Source: Prochlorococcus sp. scB241_528N17 (lineage in GTDB: Bacteria > Cyanobacteriota > Cyanobacteriia > PCC-6307 > Cyanobiaceae). From it: a stretch of 64,000 bases of DNA. Positions 54,852 through 64,000 of this stretch are shown in pieces. Position 1 is the stretch's first letter. Each line of letters starts with the position of its first letter. Made by a program: the position numbers and the translations under genes. The notes under the pieces were generated by a model. That model made no database searches and was not told the DNA's origin. It saw only the letters and a program-made list of their open reading frames with translations. Location of the stretch: contig JFLG01000001.1 in the NCBI GenBank assembly GCA_000634735.1, positions 124,001 to 188,000 on the forward strand, given 5' to 3'.

Positions 54852-56777
54852 ATGAGTAATGATGATCAGTTAAAAGTTAGGCAAACTGTATCTAAAAAAA
54901 AATCTTTTAAGGAATTAACTATTGTTAGGGATATCATTTTTTGGATTGATCTTGTTGGTGAAGGTCAAAATGAAAATGCTATTTTTGCAAGACCATTTAA
55001 TGAAAAAGAGGCGTTTCCTCAGAAATTAACAAGTAAAAAAAATAATATTAAAAATAACTTTCATGGATATGGTGGTAAATCTTATCAATGTATATATTTA
55101 AAAAATAATTTTTATTTGATATGGATAGATCAGATTACCAAAGCAGTATGGTTTCAAATTTTTAAAGAGGTAGCAACAAATTATAGAAGTCAAAAAAGAT
55201 ATCTCGATTCAGTTCAAGAACCGAGACAACTATCTAAATCCATTGATGGAAATTTCGATTCTTCATTTGTTATTTCTCAAAAAAATTTTTTGTATGGTAT
55301 TTGTGAAATAAATAATAGAGATTACTTATTTTCTTTAAACTTAAAAAAAACTAAACAGGATATTTACCGAATAAAAAAATTTAAAAATTTTGCTGGAGAA
55401 TTATCTTCTAATACCTCTGTTAGCTTACTTTCTTGGGTCGAGTGGGATTCTCCATACATGCCCTGGGAGAAAAATGATCTTTGTTTTGCTCAAATTGACT
55501 CAGATGGAGAGATAACAAAAATAAAAAAATTCTCAGATAAGCTGATTAATGCCAAGAAAAACGTTTCTTTTTTTCAACCTTATTGGATAAGTGAAACTCT
55601 TTTAGTATGTTCTGAAGATAGTTCTGGATGGTGGAACTTATTGTTTTTAGATGCTAGTAAAATTGAGAATATTTTTATTAAAAAAAGAGTAGAGAGAAAT
55701 TTTGTTGAATATGGAGTGCCTCAGTGGGTCTCAGGAATAACATTTTTTTCAGGGGATATAAAAAATTTATTTTGTTTAGCAAAAAAAGAAAATAATTTAG
55801 TAGTTGAACAATATAAAGATCTTCAATTCGTTAAAGAATTTTCTACTCCTTTTAACTCAATAAGTGATTTTAGTGTTTTTGAGAAGAAAGTAGTTTTGAA
55901 AGGTCATGGATCAGATTTTCTTGGAAATTTACTTGAAATTGATTGCAAAAAGGAAGTTTTATCAAATGCTTTTGAGGAAATAAATGCTGAATATATAAAA
56001 GATTGTTCAAAACCTGAATCTTTTTGGTTTAAAGGTTTTGAAGATAAATCTACTCATTCTTTTTTATATAGGCCGCTTGTTGAAAAATTTAGAAAACCAC
56101 CGCTTTTTGTTAGAGCTCATAGTGGGCCAACTTCATTTTTTGATGGATCATATAATTCTGAAGTTCAATATTGGACGTCGAAGGGATTTTTTGTTGCTGA
56201 AGTCAATTATGGAGGATCATCAGGATTTGGCAAGGCATATAGAGAGAGGTTGAATTATAAATGGGGTATTGTTGATTCTTATGATTGCAAAGCACTAGCT
56301 CTTGAATTGATTAAATCAAATCAAGTTGATAGTGAAAAAGTAGTAATTTTAGGGAATAGTGCTGGTGGGTTAACTGCCCTTAATTGTTTATTATATGGTT
56401 CTATTTTTACAGCAGCAATTTGTAAATATCCTGTTATTGATTTGAAGGATATGCATTACAACACCCATAGGTTTGAAAAAGATTATTTAAATTCTTTGGT
56501 AGGAAATTATGTAAAAAATCATGATGACTATATAAATAGATCACCGATAAATTATATTAACAAAATAAAAAAACCTATTTTATTATTCCATGGAAAAAAA
56601 GATATAGTTATTTCTTATAAACAAACGTTAAAAATTCAAGAAATTTTGATTCAGAATAATAAATATTCAGAAGTTATTTTTTTTGATAATGAAGGGCATG
56701 GGTTTAGAAATATTGAAAATAAAGAAGTAGTAATGCAAAAATCTCAGGAATTCTTAAAAAATGCTTTGAATATTTAA
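54852..56777 (+). CDS. S9-family prolyl oligopeptidase-like serine peptidase
   Basis: The 641-residue protein has a beta-propeller-like N-terminal region (about 20-380, with repeated SLLSWVEWDSPYMPWEK-type blades) and a C-terminal alpha/beta-hydrolase domain. The nucleophile serine lies in ILGNSAGGLTAL near residue 504, the aspartate in LLFHGKKDIVI and the histidine in DNEGHGF. This fits dipeptidyl/acylaminoacyl peptidases of family S9. There is no signal peptide, so it is cytosolic and probably recycles small peptides. Its last four bases overlap convergent sufS. Confidence 0.88.
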   Translation: MSNDDQLKVRQTVSKKKSFKELTIVRDIIFWIDLVGEGQNENAIFARPFNEKEAFPQKLTSKKNNIKNNFHGYGGKSYQCIYLKNNFYLIWIDQITKAVWFQIFKEVATNYRSQKRYLDSVQEPRQLSKSIDGNFDSSFVISQKNFLYGICEINNRDYLFSLNLKKTKQDIYRIKKFKNFAGELSSNTSVSLLSWVEWDSPYMPWEKNDLCFAQIDSDGEITKIKKFSDKLINAKKNVSFFQPYWISETLLVCSEDSSGWWNLLFLDASKIENIFIKKRVERNFVEYGVPQWVSGITFFSGDIKNLFCLAKKENNLVVEQYKDLQFVKEFSTPFNSISDFSVFEKKVVLKGHGSDFLGNLLEIDCKKEVLSNAFEEINAEYIKDCSKPESFWFKGFEDKSTHSFLYRPLVEKFRKPPLFVRAHSGPTSFFDGSYNSEVQYWTSKGFFVAEVNYGGSSGFGKAYRERLNYKWGIVDSYDCKALALELIKSNQVDSEKVVILGNSAGGLTALNCLLYGSIFTAAICKYPVIDLKDMHYNTHRFEKDYLNSLVGNYVKNHDDYINRSPINYINKIKKPILLFHGKKDIVISYKQTLKIQEILIQNNKYSEVIFFDNEGHGFRNIENKEVVMQKSQEFLKNALNI

Positions 56778-58027
56778 GAATTGATTTTTAGAAAATCAAT
56801 AGTATCTTTTAATTTTTCTATAAACATATCAATTTCTTCCTTATTGGTTGTGAAATTCATGCTGATTCTAGCTGTTGATTTAATTCCAATGTATCTGTGA
56901 AGAGGTTGACAGCAATGGTGACCACTTCTAATGCAAATTCCTTTTGAATCAAGAATTTCAGCAATATCATTAGAATGTATATTTTTTATATAAAAGGTGG
57001 CAAGTGAGGCTCTGTCTGGATCTATCTCCGGCGATGGACCTATGATTTCAATATTTTCTATTTGATTTAATTTTTCAAATAAATATCTAGTAATAGTCTT
57101 TTCATATTCATGAATTTCATCTAATCCAATATTGTTAATATAATTAATTGCTTCTGCAAGACCTATTGCTTCTGCAATGGCTGGAGTTCCAGCTTCAAAT
57201 TTGTGTGGTAGGTCTGCCCAAGTACTTGTCTCTTCAAAAACATCTTGAATCATTTCGCCACCTCCAAAGAGAGGAGGAATTGTTTCTAGGATTTCTTTTC
57301 TTGACCAAAGGAAACCAATGCCTGTAGGACCGCATAGTTTATGTCCTGATCCAGCTAAAAAATCTATATTAAGATCAATCACATCCAGTTTTTGATGAGC
57401 CAAACTTTGGCATGCATCTATTAACACTAAAGAACCTTTTTGTTTAGCTAATTTAGTTATTTCTTTAATTGGATTACAGCAACCTAGAGTATTACTAACA
57501 TGTACCAAGCTAACAAGTTTAGTTTTAGATGTTAGTTTTGATTTAAAGTCATTTATATCTAATTTCCCATCTTTATCTATACCTATAAATTTTAATTTGC
57601 ATTTATTTTTTGCTGCAACCATTTGCCATGGAACAATATTGCTATGATGCTCCATTATTGATAAAAGAATTTCATCGTTTTCTTTTAATGAATATTCGCC
57701 CCATGATCTAGCTACTAGATTGATTGCCTCTGTAGCATTTCTTGTGAAAATAATTTCTTTTGCTGAATTTGCTTTTATATATTTGCTAATTAAAAATCGT
57801 GCATTTTCAAATTCTTCTGTTGCTTTAGCACTTAATTGATGTGCCCCTCTATGTACATTGGCATTAAAGTTTTTGTAATATTGATCAATTTTTTTTAAGA
57901 CTTGTATTGGTTTTTGTGTGGTTGCAGCATGGTCTAAATAAATAATTTGCTCATTACTTTTTAAGTTCTTATTTAAAAGAGGAAAGTCTTTTTTCGTTAT
58001 TTCAGAAAAATTTTGAATCGTTTCCAT
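56774..58027 (-). CDS. sufS: Cysteine desulfurase SufS
   Basis: PLP enzyme that takes sulfur from cysteine for Fe-S cluster assembly. The 417 residues have YLDHAATTQKP at the N-terminus, FTRNATEAINLVA, the PLP lysine in GSGHKLCGPTG and the catalytic cysteine in RSGHHCCQPLH. It is the last gene of sufB-C-D-S and overlaps sufD by one base. No sufE is in the window, so its sulfur acceptor must be encoded elsewhere. Confidence 0.96.
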   Translation of the reverse strand: METIQNFSEITKKDFPLLNKNLKSNEQIIYLDHAATTQKPIQVLKKIDQYYKNFNANVHRGAHQLSAKATEEFENARFLISKYIKANSAKEIIFTRNATEAINLVARSWGEYSLKENDEILLSIMEHHSNIVPWQMVAAKNKCKLKFIGIDKDGKLDINDFKSKLTSKTKLVSLVHVSNTLGCCNPIKEITKLAKQKGSLVLIDACQSLAHQKLDVIDLNIDFLAGSGHKLCGPTGIGFLWSRKEILETIPPLFGGGEMIQDVFEETSTWADLPHKFEAGTPAIAEAIGLAEAINYINNIGLDEIHEYEKTITRYLFEKLNQIENIEIIGPSPEIDPDRASLATFYIKNIHSNDIAEILDSKGICIRSGHHCCQPLHRYIGIKSTARISMNFTTNKEEIDMFIEKLKDTIDFLKINS

Positions 58028-59244
58028 TAATTTTCATTTAAAAGTTTATTAAGCAAATCCCATTTATCTTTTGAAATGGGAATAAATGAAATTATTTCTT
58101 GAAAGAAAGAACTTAATTGTAGTTTACTTGCTTCTGTTAATGTGATCCCTCTTGTTCGCATATAAAAAAGTTCTTCTTCATTTAGTTGCGAAATTGTAGC
58201 TCCATGTTTGCATTTGACATCATCAGCAATTATTTTTAATTGAGGTTTGGTGTCTATTTGTGCGAGATTTGATAAAAGTAAATTTCTGCTTAATTGGGAA
58301 GCATCAGTTCTCTGGGCAATTTTCGGAACTATTATTGAACCTTCAAATATTGCATGTGATTTATCATCAGCAAGTGATTTATTTATTTGATCCAAAAATC
58401 CATTTGGGCCATTAAATTCTATTTTTGTATAGGTTGAAATTTGCTCATCTTTTTTTGTTATTTGCATACCTTTAAGATTTGTTTTAGCGTTTCCCGCAGA
58501 TTGTTTAATACTAATTTCAAATCTCGCGTAATTGAATTTGAAATGTAAAGATCCTAAGTTGTATGTACTATTTTTTTGTTGAATTACATTGAGAGAATTT
58601 AATAGATTGGATCTGTTTTCACCATAAGAAACAATACCATGATTTACGGAACTATTTTCTTTCAAGCAAAAGAAAGTTGATTGAGATAATGAAGAGTTTT
58701 CTTTACCAAGATTTACTTGTAATAATTCAACGTCGCAATTCTTTTCTAAAAATATTACGAGGGTTTTTGCGTTTAGAGAATTTCTTGATGCATGACTAAA
58801 AACTTCAATAGGAGGAATTTTTGATCCATTTATTTTTAAGCCCAAAATATTATTTTTACAACTTAAAGACAGATTTAGTAGTTCACTCCAATTTTCGTTT
58901 TGCTTAAAAAAAGATATCTGTTCCTTGATATATTTTTGTAATTCATCTTCACTTAATTGCTGTATTGAATAATTTTTCTCTATTAATTTAATTTGGCAAT
59001 CCTCACCAATTATTAATCTAATAGTACTTTGAGAATTTTTCGGATATGGTACATCAAATTTTGAATCTTTTTCATTAATTGAGTAATCTAAAAAGCTTGA
59101 CAATTTTGATTTATTTGAAAGTCTCCATAGTCCACTTTTAGGATTAGGGAGAGGGCTTGATTGTAATTTATGAAGACAGATTTTTTGTATCTCTGTTAGG
59201 TTATCATCCGATTTATTAGTTTTTATTTTTTCAATAATTTCCAT
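58027..59244 (-). CDS. sufD: Fe-S cluster assembly scaffold subunit SufD
   Basis: SufD partners SufB and SufC in the scaffold complex. The 405-residue protein is a divergent beta-helix member. The C-terminal SufBD signature is clear: FEGSIIVPKIAQRTDASQLSRN and DVKCKHGATISQLNEEELFYMRTRGI (in 58140-58330), with the H-G-A-T-I motif. The N-terminal half is low in similarity, as usual. It starts just after sufC on the minus strand (four bases) and overlaps sufS by one base, consistent with one transcript. Confidence 0.94.
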   Translation of the reverse strand: MEIIEKIKTNKSDDNLTEIQKICLHKLQSSPLPNPKSGLWRLSNKSKLSSFLDYSINEKDSKFDVPYPKNSQSTIRLIIGEDCQIKLIEKNYSIQQLSEDELQKYIKEQISFFKQNENWSELLNLSLSCKNNILGLKINGSKIPPIEVFSHASRNSLNAKTLVIFLEKNCDVELLQVNLGKENSSLSQSTFFCLKENSSVNHGIVSYGENRSNLLNSLNVIQQKNSTYNLGSLHFKFNYARFEISIKQSAGNAKTNLKGMQITKKDEQISTYTKIEFNGPNGFLDQINKSLADDKSHAIFEGSIIVPKIAQRTDASQLSRNLLLSNLAQIDTKPQLKIIADDVKCKHGATISQLNEEELFYMRTRGITLTEASKLQLSSFFQEIISFIPISKDKWDLLNKLLNEN

Positions 59245-59248
59245 TTGT

Positions 59249-60034
59249 TTAGGTCTCTTTTATAAAGTTATCAGTCCATTCATACCCTTTTTCCTCAAGT
59301 TCTAGAGCAAGATCACTCTCACCAGTTTTTATGATTTGTCCGTCTGACATAACATGGACATAATTTGGTTTAATTTCATCTAATAATCTTTGATAGTGGG
59401 TAATTAGTATAATTCCAGTTTGAGCATTAGATATTTTTTTAATTCCTGATGCCACTATTCTTAGAGCATCTATATCTAGACCAGAATCGGTCTCATCTAA
59501 TATTGCTATCTTGGGCTCAAGCAAAGCCATTTGCAGAATCTCATTTCTTTTTTTTTCACCTCCGGAAAAGCCTTGATTTACACTCCTTGATAAGAATGCG
59601 TGATCCATTTTCACAATTTCTAACTTTTCTTTAACTAATTCTTCAAAATCAAAAGTATCTAATTCTTCTTTGTTGAGGAATTTCCTTCTAGCATTAGTTG
59701 AAACTCTTAGAAATTCAAGATTACTTACACCTGGGATCTCAATTGGATATTGAAAACCAAGAAAAATTCCTGATTGAGATCTCTCTTCAGGTTCTAGAGA
59801 GTTAATGTTTTCACCTAAAAATTTTATGTCGCCATTAGTAATTTTATATGAGGGATGTCCTGCAATGATTTTCGAAAGAGTACTTTTGCCACATCCATTT
59901 CTCCCCATAATGGCATGGATTTCTCCAGGATAGACAGTAAGTGAAACCCCTTTTAAAATTGGAAGATTATCGGTAGATGCAGAGAGATTTTCAACTTCTA
60001 AAATTGGGTCTGATTCTTTCATTTTACTTTGCAT
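59249..60034 (-). CDS. sufC: Fe-S cluster assembly ATPase SufC
   Basis: SufC drives conformational change of SufB-SufD with ATP. The 261 residues contain Walker [13 protein letters not shown], the Q-loop [10 protein letters not shown], the signature [12 protein letters not shown] and Walker [13 protein letters not shown], with the D-loop characteristic of SufC. Two in-frame ATG codons (60034, 60022) are possible starts; the downstream one would give [13 protein letters not shown], the usual opening. It follows sufB by 21 bases. Confidence 0.97.
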   Translation of the reverse strand: MQSKMKESDPILEVENLSASTDNLPILKGVSLTVYPGEIHAIMGRNGCGKSTLSKIIAGHPSYKITNGDIKFLGENINSLEPEERSQSGIFLGFQYPIEIPGVSNLEFLRVSTNARRKFLNKEELDTFDFEELVKEKLEIVKMDHAFLSRSVNQGFSGGEKKRNEILQMALLEPKIAILDETDSGLDIDALRIVASGIKKISNAQTGIILITHYQRLLDEIKPNYVHVMSDGQIIKTGESDLALELEEKGYEWTDNFIKET

Positions 60035-60055
60035 TTCAGTTTAGAAATTGATAAA

Positions 60056-61498
60056 TTAACCTACTGATCCCTCTAGTTTAAGTGCCAGTAACTTATCAGC
60101 TTCAGCAGCAAATTCCATAGGTAGTTGATTAAATACATCTCTGCAGAAACCGCTGACCATCATAGATACTGCCTCCTCAAATTCTATGCCTCTGCTTTGG
60201 AGATAAAAAAGTTGGTCTTCTGAGATTCTACATGTGCTTGCTTCATGCTCAATTTCAGAATTGGGTTGTTGAGACTTGATGTAAGGGAATGTATTTGCAG
60301 AAGCTTGATCCCCTATTAACATTGAATCACATTGACTGTAATTTCTTGATCCTGTAGCTTTTGTTCCCATTTTGACAAGACCTCTATAGCTATTTTTTGA
60401 GTTACCTGCACTAATACCTTTGCTTACAATAGTTGATTTGGTCTTAGGACCAATATGGATCATTTTTGTGCCTGTATCTGCTTGCTGAAGATTATTGGTT
60501 AGAGCTACTGAATAAAATTCTCCTACAGATTCTTCCCCTAAAAGAATACAGCTAGGATATTTCCATGTAATTGCAGACCCTGTTTCAACTTGAGACCAGC
60601 TAATTTTACTTCTCTTACCTAAACATTTTCCTCTCTTGGTGACAAAATTAAAAATTCCACCAATACCTTCTTCATCACCAGCATACCAATTTTGCACTGT
60701 TGAATATTTTATTGAGGCATCGTCTAATGCTATAAGCTCTACAACTGCTGCATGTAGGGTATTTGTATCAAACATTGGAGCTGTACAACCTTCTAGATAA
60801 CTTACAGAACTTGATTCTTCAGCAATGATTAGTGTCCTTTCGAATTGTCCTGAATCCCCACTATTAATTCTGAAGTAGGAAGATAGATCCATAGGGCAGG
60901 TAACACCTTTTGGGATATAAACAAAAGAACCATCACTAAAAACTGCAGAATTTAATGCTGCAAAATAATTATCACTAGCTGGAACTACCGTTCCTAAATA
61001 TTTTTCAATCAAATCTGCGTGATTTTTTACTGCTTCACTAATTGAGCAAAATATAACTCCATGTTCAGCAAGTTCCTCTCTAAAAGTTGTAGCTATAGAA
61101 ACACTATCAAAGACTGCATCTACTGCTACATTTGTGAGTTTTTTTTGCTCCGTGAGGGGTATTCCTAATTTGTCAAAAGTCTCAAGAAGTTTGGGATCAA
61201 CTTCATCTAAGCTAGAAATTTTCTCTTTTTGCTTAGGAGCAGAGTAATAAATAATATCTTGATAATCAATTTTGTTATATCCTAATGCTGCCCAATCAGG
61301 CTCCTTCATTTTTTGCCATTTTTGAAAAGCTTTTAATCTAAAATCAAGAAGAAATTTTGGCTCTTCTTTTTTCTTTGAAATTAATTTTATGATATCTTCA
61401 CTTAATCCCTTTTCTATTTTTTCAGTTTCAATATCAGTAACGAAACCATATTTGTAAGGCTCTTTTACTACATCTTTAACTAAATTTTCGTTGACCAT
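60056..61498 (-). CDS. sufB: Fe-S cluster assembly protein SufB
   Basis: SufB is the scaffold on which the nascent [4Fe-4S] cluster is built. The 480 residues are the usual length. They contain [12 protein letters not shown] at the N-terminus, [22 protein letters not shown] with a conserved cysteine, and the C-terminal [13 protein letters not shown] and [23 protein letters not shown] (in 60180-60260). It is the first gene of the operon. The cyanobacterial repressor gene sufR, often divergent here, is replaced by an unrelated 117-residue protein. Confidence 0.97.
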   Translation of the reverse strand: MVNENLVKDVVKEPYKYGFVTDIETEKIEKGLSEDIIKLISKKKEEPKFLLDFRLKAFQKWQKMKEPDWAALGYNKIDYQDIIYYSAPKQKEKISSLDEVDPKLLETFDKLGIPLTEQKKLTNVAVDAVFDSVSIATTFREELAEHGVIFCSISEAVKNHADLIEKYLGTVVPASDNYFAALNSAVFSDGSFVYIPKGVTCPMDLSSYFRINSGDSGQFERTLIIAEESSSVSYLEGCTAPMFDTNTLHAAVVELIALDDASIKYSTVQNWYAGDEEGIGGIFNFVTKRGKCLGKRSKISWSQVETGSAITWKYPSCILLGEESVGEFYSVALTNNLQQADTGTKMIHIGPKTKSTIVSKGISAGNSKNSYRGLVKMGTKATGSRNYSQCDSMLIGDQASANTFPYIKSQQPNSEIEHEASTCRISEDQLFYLQSRGIEFEEAVSMMVSGFCRDVFNQLPMEFAAEADKLLALKLEGSVG

Positions 61499-61593
61499 GT
61501 TATCAAAAATAACTTATTACAATTAGCTTTATATACTCTAACGAAAGATACCCCCAATATTGAGTTTTTTTCCTTTATTAAAACTAAAAATTA

Positions 61594-61947
61594 ATGTCTA
61601 ATCATTTTGATCCCTTGTCTAACCCATTAAACATAGAAATTATCCAAGAAATTGATAATCTTAATCTGCCTATAATGAAGAAACATCATTTAAGAATACT
61701 CGCTCATTGCCTTCAAATTTTAAAGATTATCAATATAGATAATAGTTTGGAATATCAAAATAAAAATCCCCTGAGAGAATGGTGTGATAACCAATCCAAA
61801 AAATTTGATGATAAAAAATTTAGTGATCTTTTTTACGAGCAGTTAGAATCCACTTCGAAAAAATTAAGTACTTTTTCAAAAAAAATAGGTAAAAGTATTG
61901 AGGATTTAGAGATAGATGATTTAGTACTTCTTGTTGAACAAAGCTGA
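61594..61947 (+). CDS. Small helical hypothetical protein divergent from sufB
   Basis: The 117 residues are mostly helical (LRILAHCLQILKIINI, DLFYEQLESTSKKLSTFSKK), with an acidic end (IEDLEIDDLVLLVEQS). One cysteine-tryptophan patch occurs (REWCDNQSKKF). There is no DNA-binding helix-turn-helix or four-cysteine Fe-S site, so it is not SufR. It starts 95 bases from sufB on the opposite strand, and that gap must contain the suf promoter. No family is recognised with confidence. Confidence 0.65.
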   Translation: MSNHFDPLSNPLNIEIIQEIDNLNLPIMKKHHLRILAHCLQILKIINIDNSLEYQNKNPLREWCDNQSKKFDDKKFSDLFYEQLESTSKKLSTFSKKIGKSIEDLEIDDLVLLVEQS

Positions 61948-62221
61948 ATCCTCTTTTAGTTAACTGATCCCGAAGAAAAAATATATTTTTGTTGAGTCGT
62001 TAACAAATTTAGGTAATAAAATTTAAAAAAAATGAAAATTAATTTACATTTAAAAAAAACGTAAAACTTAATTAATTTCATTGATACCAACTGTTTTGAA
62101 GAGAAATATCAATTTTGAGAATTTTTTAGTAGTCAGAGGATCCTGACGACAGGCCAAAAAGACACACAATTCCTAAAAAAAAAGAACATACTGATCCCAA
62201 GCAAAAAACGGAGAATTTAAA
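61948..62221 (+). promoter_or_regulatory. 274-base leader upstream of the Rho_N/DUF4912 gene with hairpin and strong RBS
   Basis: The stretch holds no convincing gene. A stem GTCAG/CTGAC (62132-62136 with 62143-62147) encloses AGGATC. GGAG at 62210-62213 is spaced eight bases from GTG 62222 and decides the start of the next gene. The rest is A/T-rich with several A-runs. A long untranslated leader is suggested, but the promoter was not located. Confidence 0.4.
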
Positions 62222-63322
62222 GTGGCTGATGGGATCATGAATAAAGATCAATTACTCTCACTTACCCTCAGACAATTACGTCAAGAAGCAAGTAGATTAT
62301 CGGTTCCGCTTTACAGTCGCAAAACAAAAGCTGTGTTAGTTGATTTAATACTTAAATACCAAGAAAAATCTACAACAAAAACACTTACTACACTTCTTGA
62401 TCCATTAGCTGAAGAAACTCCTGAGTCCAATGCTTTCAAAAGTAGTGAAGAAGTTAAGACAAATGTAGTTTTCCTACCCCGAGATCCAGATTGGGCTTAT
62501 GTTTTTTGGCAAATTTCTGATGCAGATAGAGAAAAAGCACAATCTTTGGGTGCTAATAAATTATGTTTACGATTATTTGATGCATCTGGTTCTGAAGGAA
62601 GCAACTTGAATCATGGAACACTAAGGGAGATAGCAGTTGATAGCTACAGTACCGAGTGGTACTTACCAATCCCACTTGCAGATAGAGACTATAAAGTTGA
62701 ATTAGGTTACAAATATGGTTTTAACTGGATGTCATTAGCATTTTCCTCGATAAGCCATGTTCCTGGGTCTCATCCTTCCGAGCAAATTCTTGATAAATTT
62801 GTGCCTTTTAATTTAGATTCTACTCCTGAATCAATCCCAGATATTTCTAATCCTGTTGTTTCAGAACAAAATGGTATGCATGAAAGGTTATACCAAGCAG
62901 CAACAAACATACCTCTCAAAAGAAAAGTCGGTTCTGAAGAATTTATGGAAAACGTAAATTCAACAAATCTCATTGATAATCTTACAGACTCAGGTGCTGG
63001 TAAATGGTCATCAGGTTTAAATGATTCTGGAAGCGGAATTGTTAAAAATAGATCTTTTTGGCTGGTTGCTGATGCTGAATTAATTGTTTATGGCGCTACA
63101 GAGCCTACTGCAAAACTGACAATAGGTGGAGAAGATGTACCTCTTGCTGCAGATGGTACTTTTAGAATTCAAGTTCCATTTAGAGATGGGACTCAAAAAT
63201 ATGATATTAAAGCTGTTGATGTATCTGGTGAACAAGAAAAAAATATATCAATGAAATTTGATAGAACTACACCACTTGACGATACTAATGAAAAAGATAA
63301 TGCTGAGACTGAATGGTTTTAA
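62222..63322 (+). CDS. Rho_N/SAP-like plus DUF4912 protein
   Basis: The 366-residue protein has an N-terminal helix-extended-loop-helix (LTLRQLRQEASRLSVPLYSR) resembling the Rho N-terminal or SAP nucleic-acid-binding motif. A DUF4912-like domain follows (FLPRDPDWAYVFWQISDADRE to about residue 190). After an asparagine/serine-rich linker, a C-terminal beta domain (about 280-350) repeats the pattern ELIVYGATEPTAKLTIGGEDV. GTG 62222 is favoured by the GGAG eight bases upstream; ATG 62240 is the alternative. In cyanobacteria such proteins are conserved but uncharacterised; nucleic-acid or glycan binding is an inference. Confidence 0.8.
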   Translation: MADGIMNKDQLLSLTLRQLRQEASRLSVPLYSRKTKAVLVDLILKYQEKSTTKTLTTLLDPLAEETPESNAFKSSEEVKTNVVFLPRDPDWAYVFWQISDADREKAQSLGANKLCLRLFDASGSEGSNLNHGTLREIAVDSYSTEWYLPIPLADRDYKVELGYKYGFNWMSLAFSSISHVPGSHPSEQILDKFVPFNLDSTPESIPDISNPVVSEQNGMHERLYQAATNIPLKRKVGSEEFMENVNSTNLIDNLTDSGAGKWSSGLNDSGSGIVKNRSFWLVADAELIVYGATEPTAKLTIGGEDVPLAADGTFRIQVPFRDGTQKYDIKAVDVSGEQEKNISMKFDRTTPLDDTNEKDNAETEWF

Positions 63323-63334
63323 TAAATTAAATTA

Positions 63335-63505
63335 ATGCTGAAAAAAATTGTAGCTTTTACTCCATTGTTTGGGGCATTAACGTTTCCACTAATAGTTCCA
63401 ATTACAATTTCTAAATTTGGTGTTAACTTTGGAATTCTTAGTGCATTATTAATTTCTTCATTATGGTTTATCGCTATGTTAAGAACTTCCGAAATGCCTC
63501 ATTAA
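63335..63505 (+). CDS. Small two-helix membrane protein
   Basis: A 56-residue frame starts at ATG 63335, only 12 bases after the previous stop: MLKKIVAFTPLFGALTFPL, IVPITISKFGVNFGILSALL, then a second hydrophobic run and the tail MLRTSEMPH. Two membrane segments separated by a short glycine-containing loop are likely. No family is recognised; co-transcription with the upstream DUF4912 gene is probable. Found by direct translation. Confidence 0.6.
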   Translation: MLKKIVAFTPLFGALTFPLIVPITISKFGVNFGILSALLISSLWFIAMLRTSEMPH

Positions 63506-63537
63506 TTTAGTTAGATTTTTGGAAGTTTTTTAAAAAT

Positions 63538-64000
63538 ATGAATCAAGCTATTGTAATTAATATCAATTCTCCTTTCCTAGATCAAAAACCAGGTACCTCT
63601 GGATTAAGAAAAAGTACTTTAAAGTTTCAGGAAGAACATTATTTAGAAGTTTTTATTGAAGCAATCTTACAATCATTAGAAGATTTAAAAGTTTCAACAT
63701 TAGTAGTTGGTGGAGATGGCAGATATGGCAATATTGAAGCAATAGAAAAAATTGTACAAATATGCATTGCTCATAAAGTTCAAAAGGTTATTGTTCCAAA
63801 ATATGGTTTATTATCTACTCCCGCGACATCACATTTAATTAGAAAAGAAAATGCTATTGGTGGAATTATTCTTTCTGCAAGCCATAATCCTGGTGGGATT
63901 GATGGCGACTTTGGAGTGAAATTAAATATCTCTAATGGTGGCCCAGCTCCTGAGATAGTTACTAATAAGATTTTCAAGGCTTCACAATTTCTAACTAGTT
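63538..64000 (+). CDS. pgm: Alpha-D-phosphohexomutase (phosphoglucomutase), truncated by window edge
   Basis: It interconverts glucose 1-phosphate and glucose 6-phosphate, linking glycogen to central metabolism. The visible 154 residues have the N-terminal KPGTSGLRK, VVGGDGRYGN, and the phosphoserine loop SASHNPGG near residue 118. They are followed by the domain-I end FGVKLNISNGGPAP. The enzyme uses a phosphoserine intermediate. The rest of the gene lies beyond base 64000. PGTSGLRK with two leading asparagines fits Pgm rather than phosphomannomutase. Confidence 0.93.
   Translation, partial: MNQAIVININSPFLDQKPGTSGLRKSTLKFQEEHYLEVFIEAILQSLEDLKVSTLVVGGDGRYGNIEAIEKIVQICIAHKVQKVIVPKYGLLSTPATSHLIRKENAIGGIILSASHNPGGIDGDFGVKLNISNGGPAPEIVTNKIFKASQFLTS

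Noticed and set aside
62083-62100. TTGATACCAACTGTTTTG resembling the CAGTGATACCAA module of the islet
   Set aside because: Only about ten bases match, with no argJ-like or TATAACAC module nearby; probably chance in AT-rich DNA.

Overview
The window is a dense, AT-rich piece of a small cyanobacterial chromosome. psbX, ycf66, a high-light-inducible (Hli) protein, two flavodiiron proteins, Gap2-type GAPDH, cobalamin gene cbiD, the sufBCDS operon and a permuted two-piece tmRNA, together with short intergenic gaps and frequent overlaps, point to a high-light-type Prochlorococcus. This assignment rests on gene content and protein style only; no database was searched.

Layout. 1-8.2 kb: murC-murB (minus), gap2, thiL with a TLP40-like cyclophilin, efp-accB, pdxA and a Rossmann-fold epimerase. 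8.2-10.4 kb: small conserved proteins, an HNH nuclease and an AbrB-like membrane protein. 10.4-17.9 kb: a class V aminotransferase, cbiD, guaA, a Cas4/RecB-like nuclease without CRISPR, unknown proteins and PBP2. 17.9-22.0 kb: FMN reductase, flv1 and flv3. 22-32 kb: alaS, speA, ndk, thiO, gatB, coaE and argJ. 31.9-36.5 kb: a low-conservation islet (see below). 36.5-41.1 kb: a solitary ParA-like ATPase with a small membrane protein, an aldo/keto reductase, ssrA, an rRNA methyltransferase and two small membrane proteins. 41-48 kb: a stand-alone LigD phosphoesterase-like protein, smc, a PRC-barrel protein, an LpxB-related protein and tRNA-Leu. 48-64 kb: accC, a YggT protein, psbX-ycf66-hli, an ABCD-type ABC exporter, a HIT protein, def, an S9 peptidase, sufSDCB, a Rho_N/DUF4912 protein and the start of a phosphoglucomutase.

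The most notable signal is downstream of argJ. The argJ C-terminus V-E-I-N-S-E-Y-T-T-stop occurs again, in synonymous codons and in frame with a stop, at 33726-33755. A shorter version (I-N-S-E-Y-T-T-stop) occurs at 36484-36507. Between and around these two decayed argJ tails lie a YadA-like surface protein, a TPR protein, a large unknown membrane protein and clusters of short repeats. The simplest reading is successive site-specific insertions into the 3' end of argJ, each bringing a replacement 3' end and pushing the old one downstream. This is the same logic as integration into tRNA genes, but with a protein-coding target. No recombinase is in the window, so the elements would be cargo-only or decayed.

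The housekeeping genes form coherent groups: photorespiration and oxygen photoreduction (aminotransferase, Flv1/Flv3), Fe-S cluster assembly (SUF), fatty acid initiation (accB, accC), cell wall (murB, murC, PBP2), and translation (efp, alaS, gatB, def, ssrA, tRNA-Leu).
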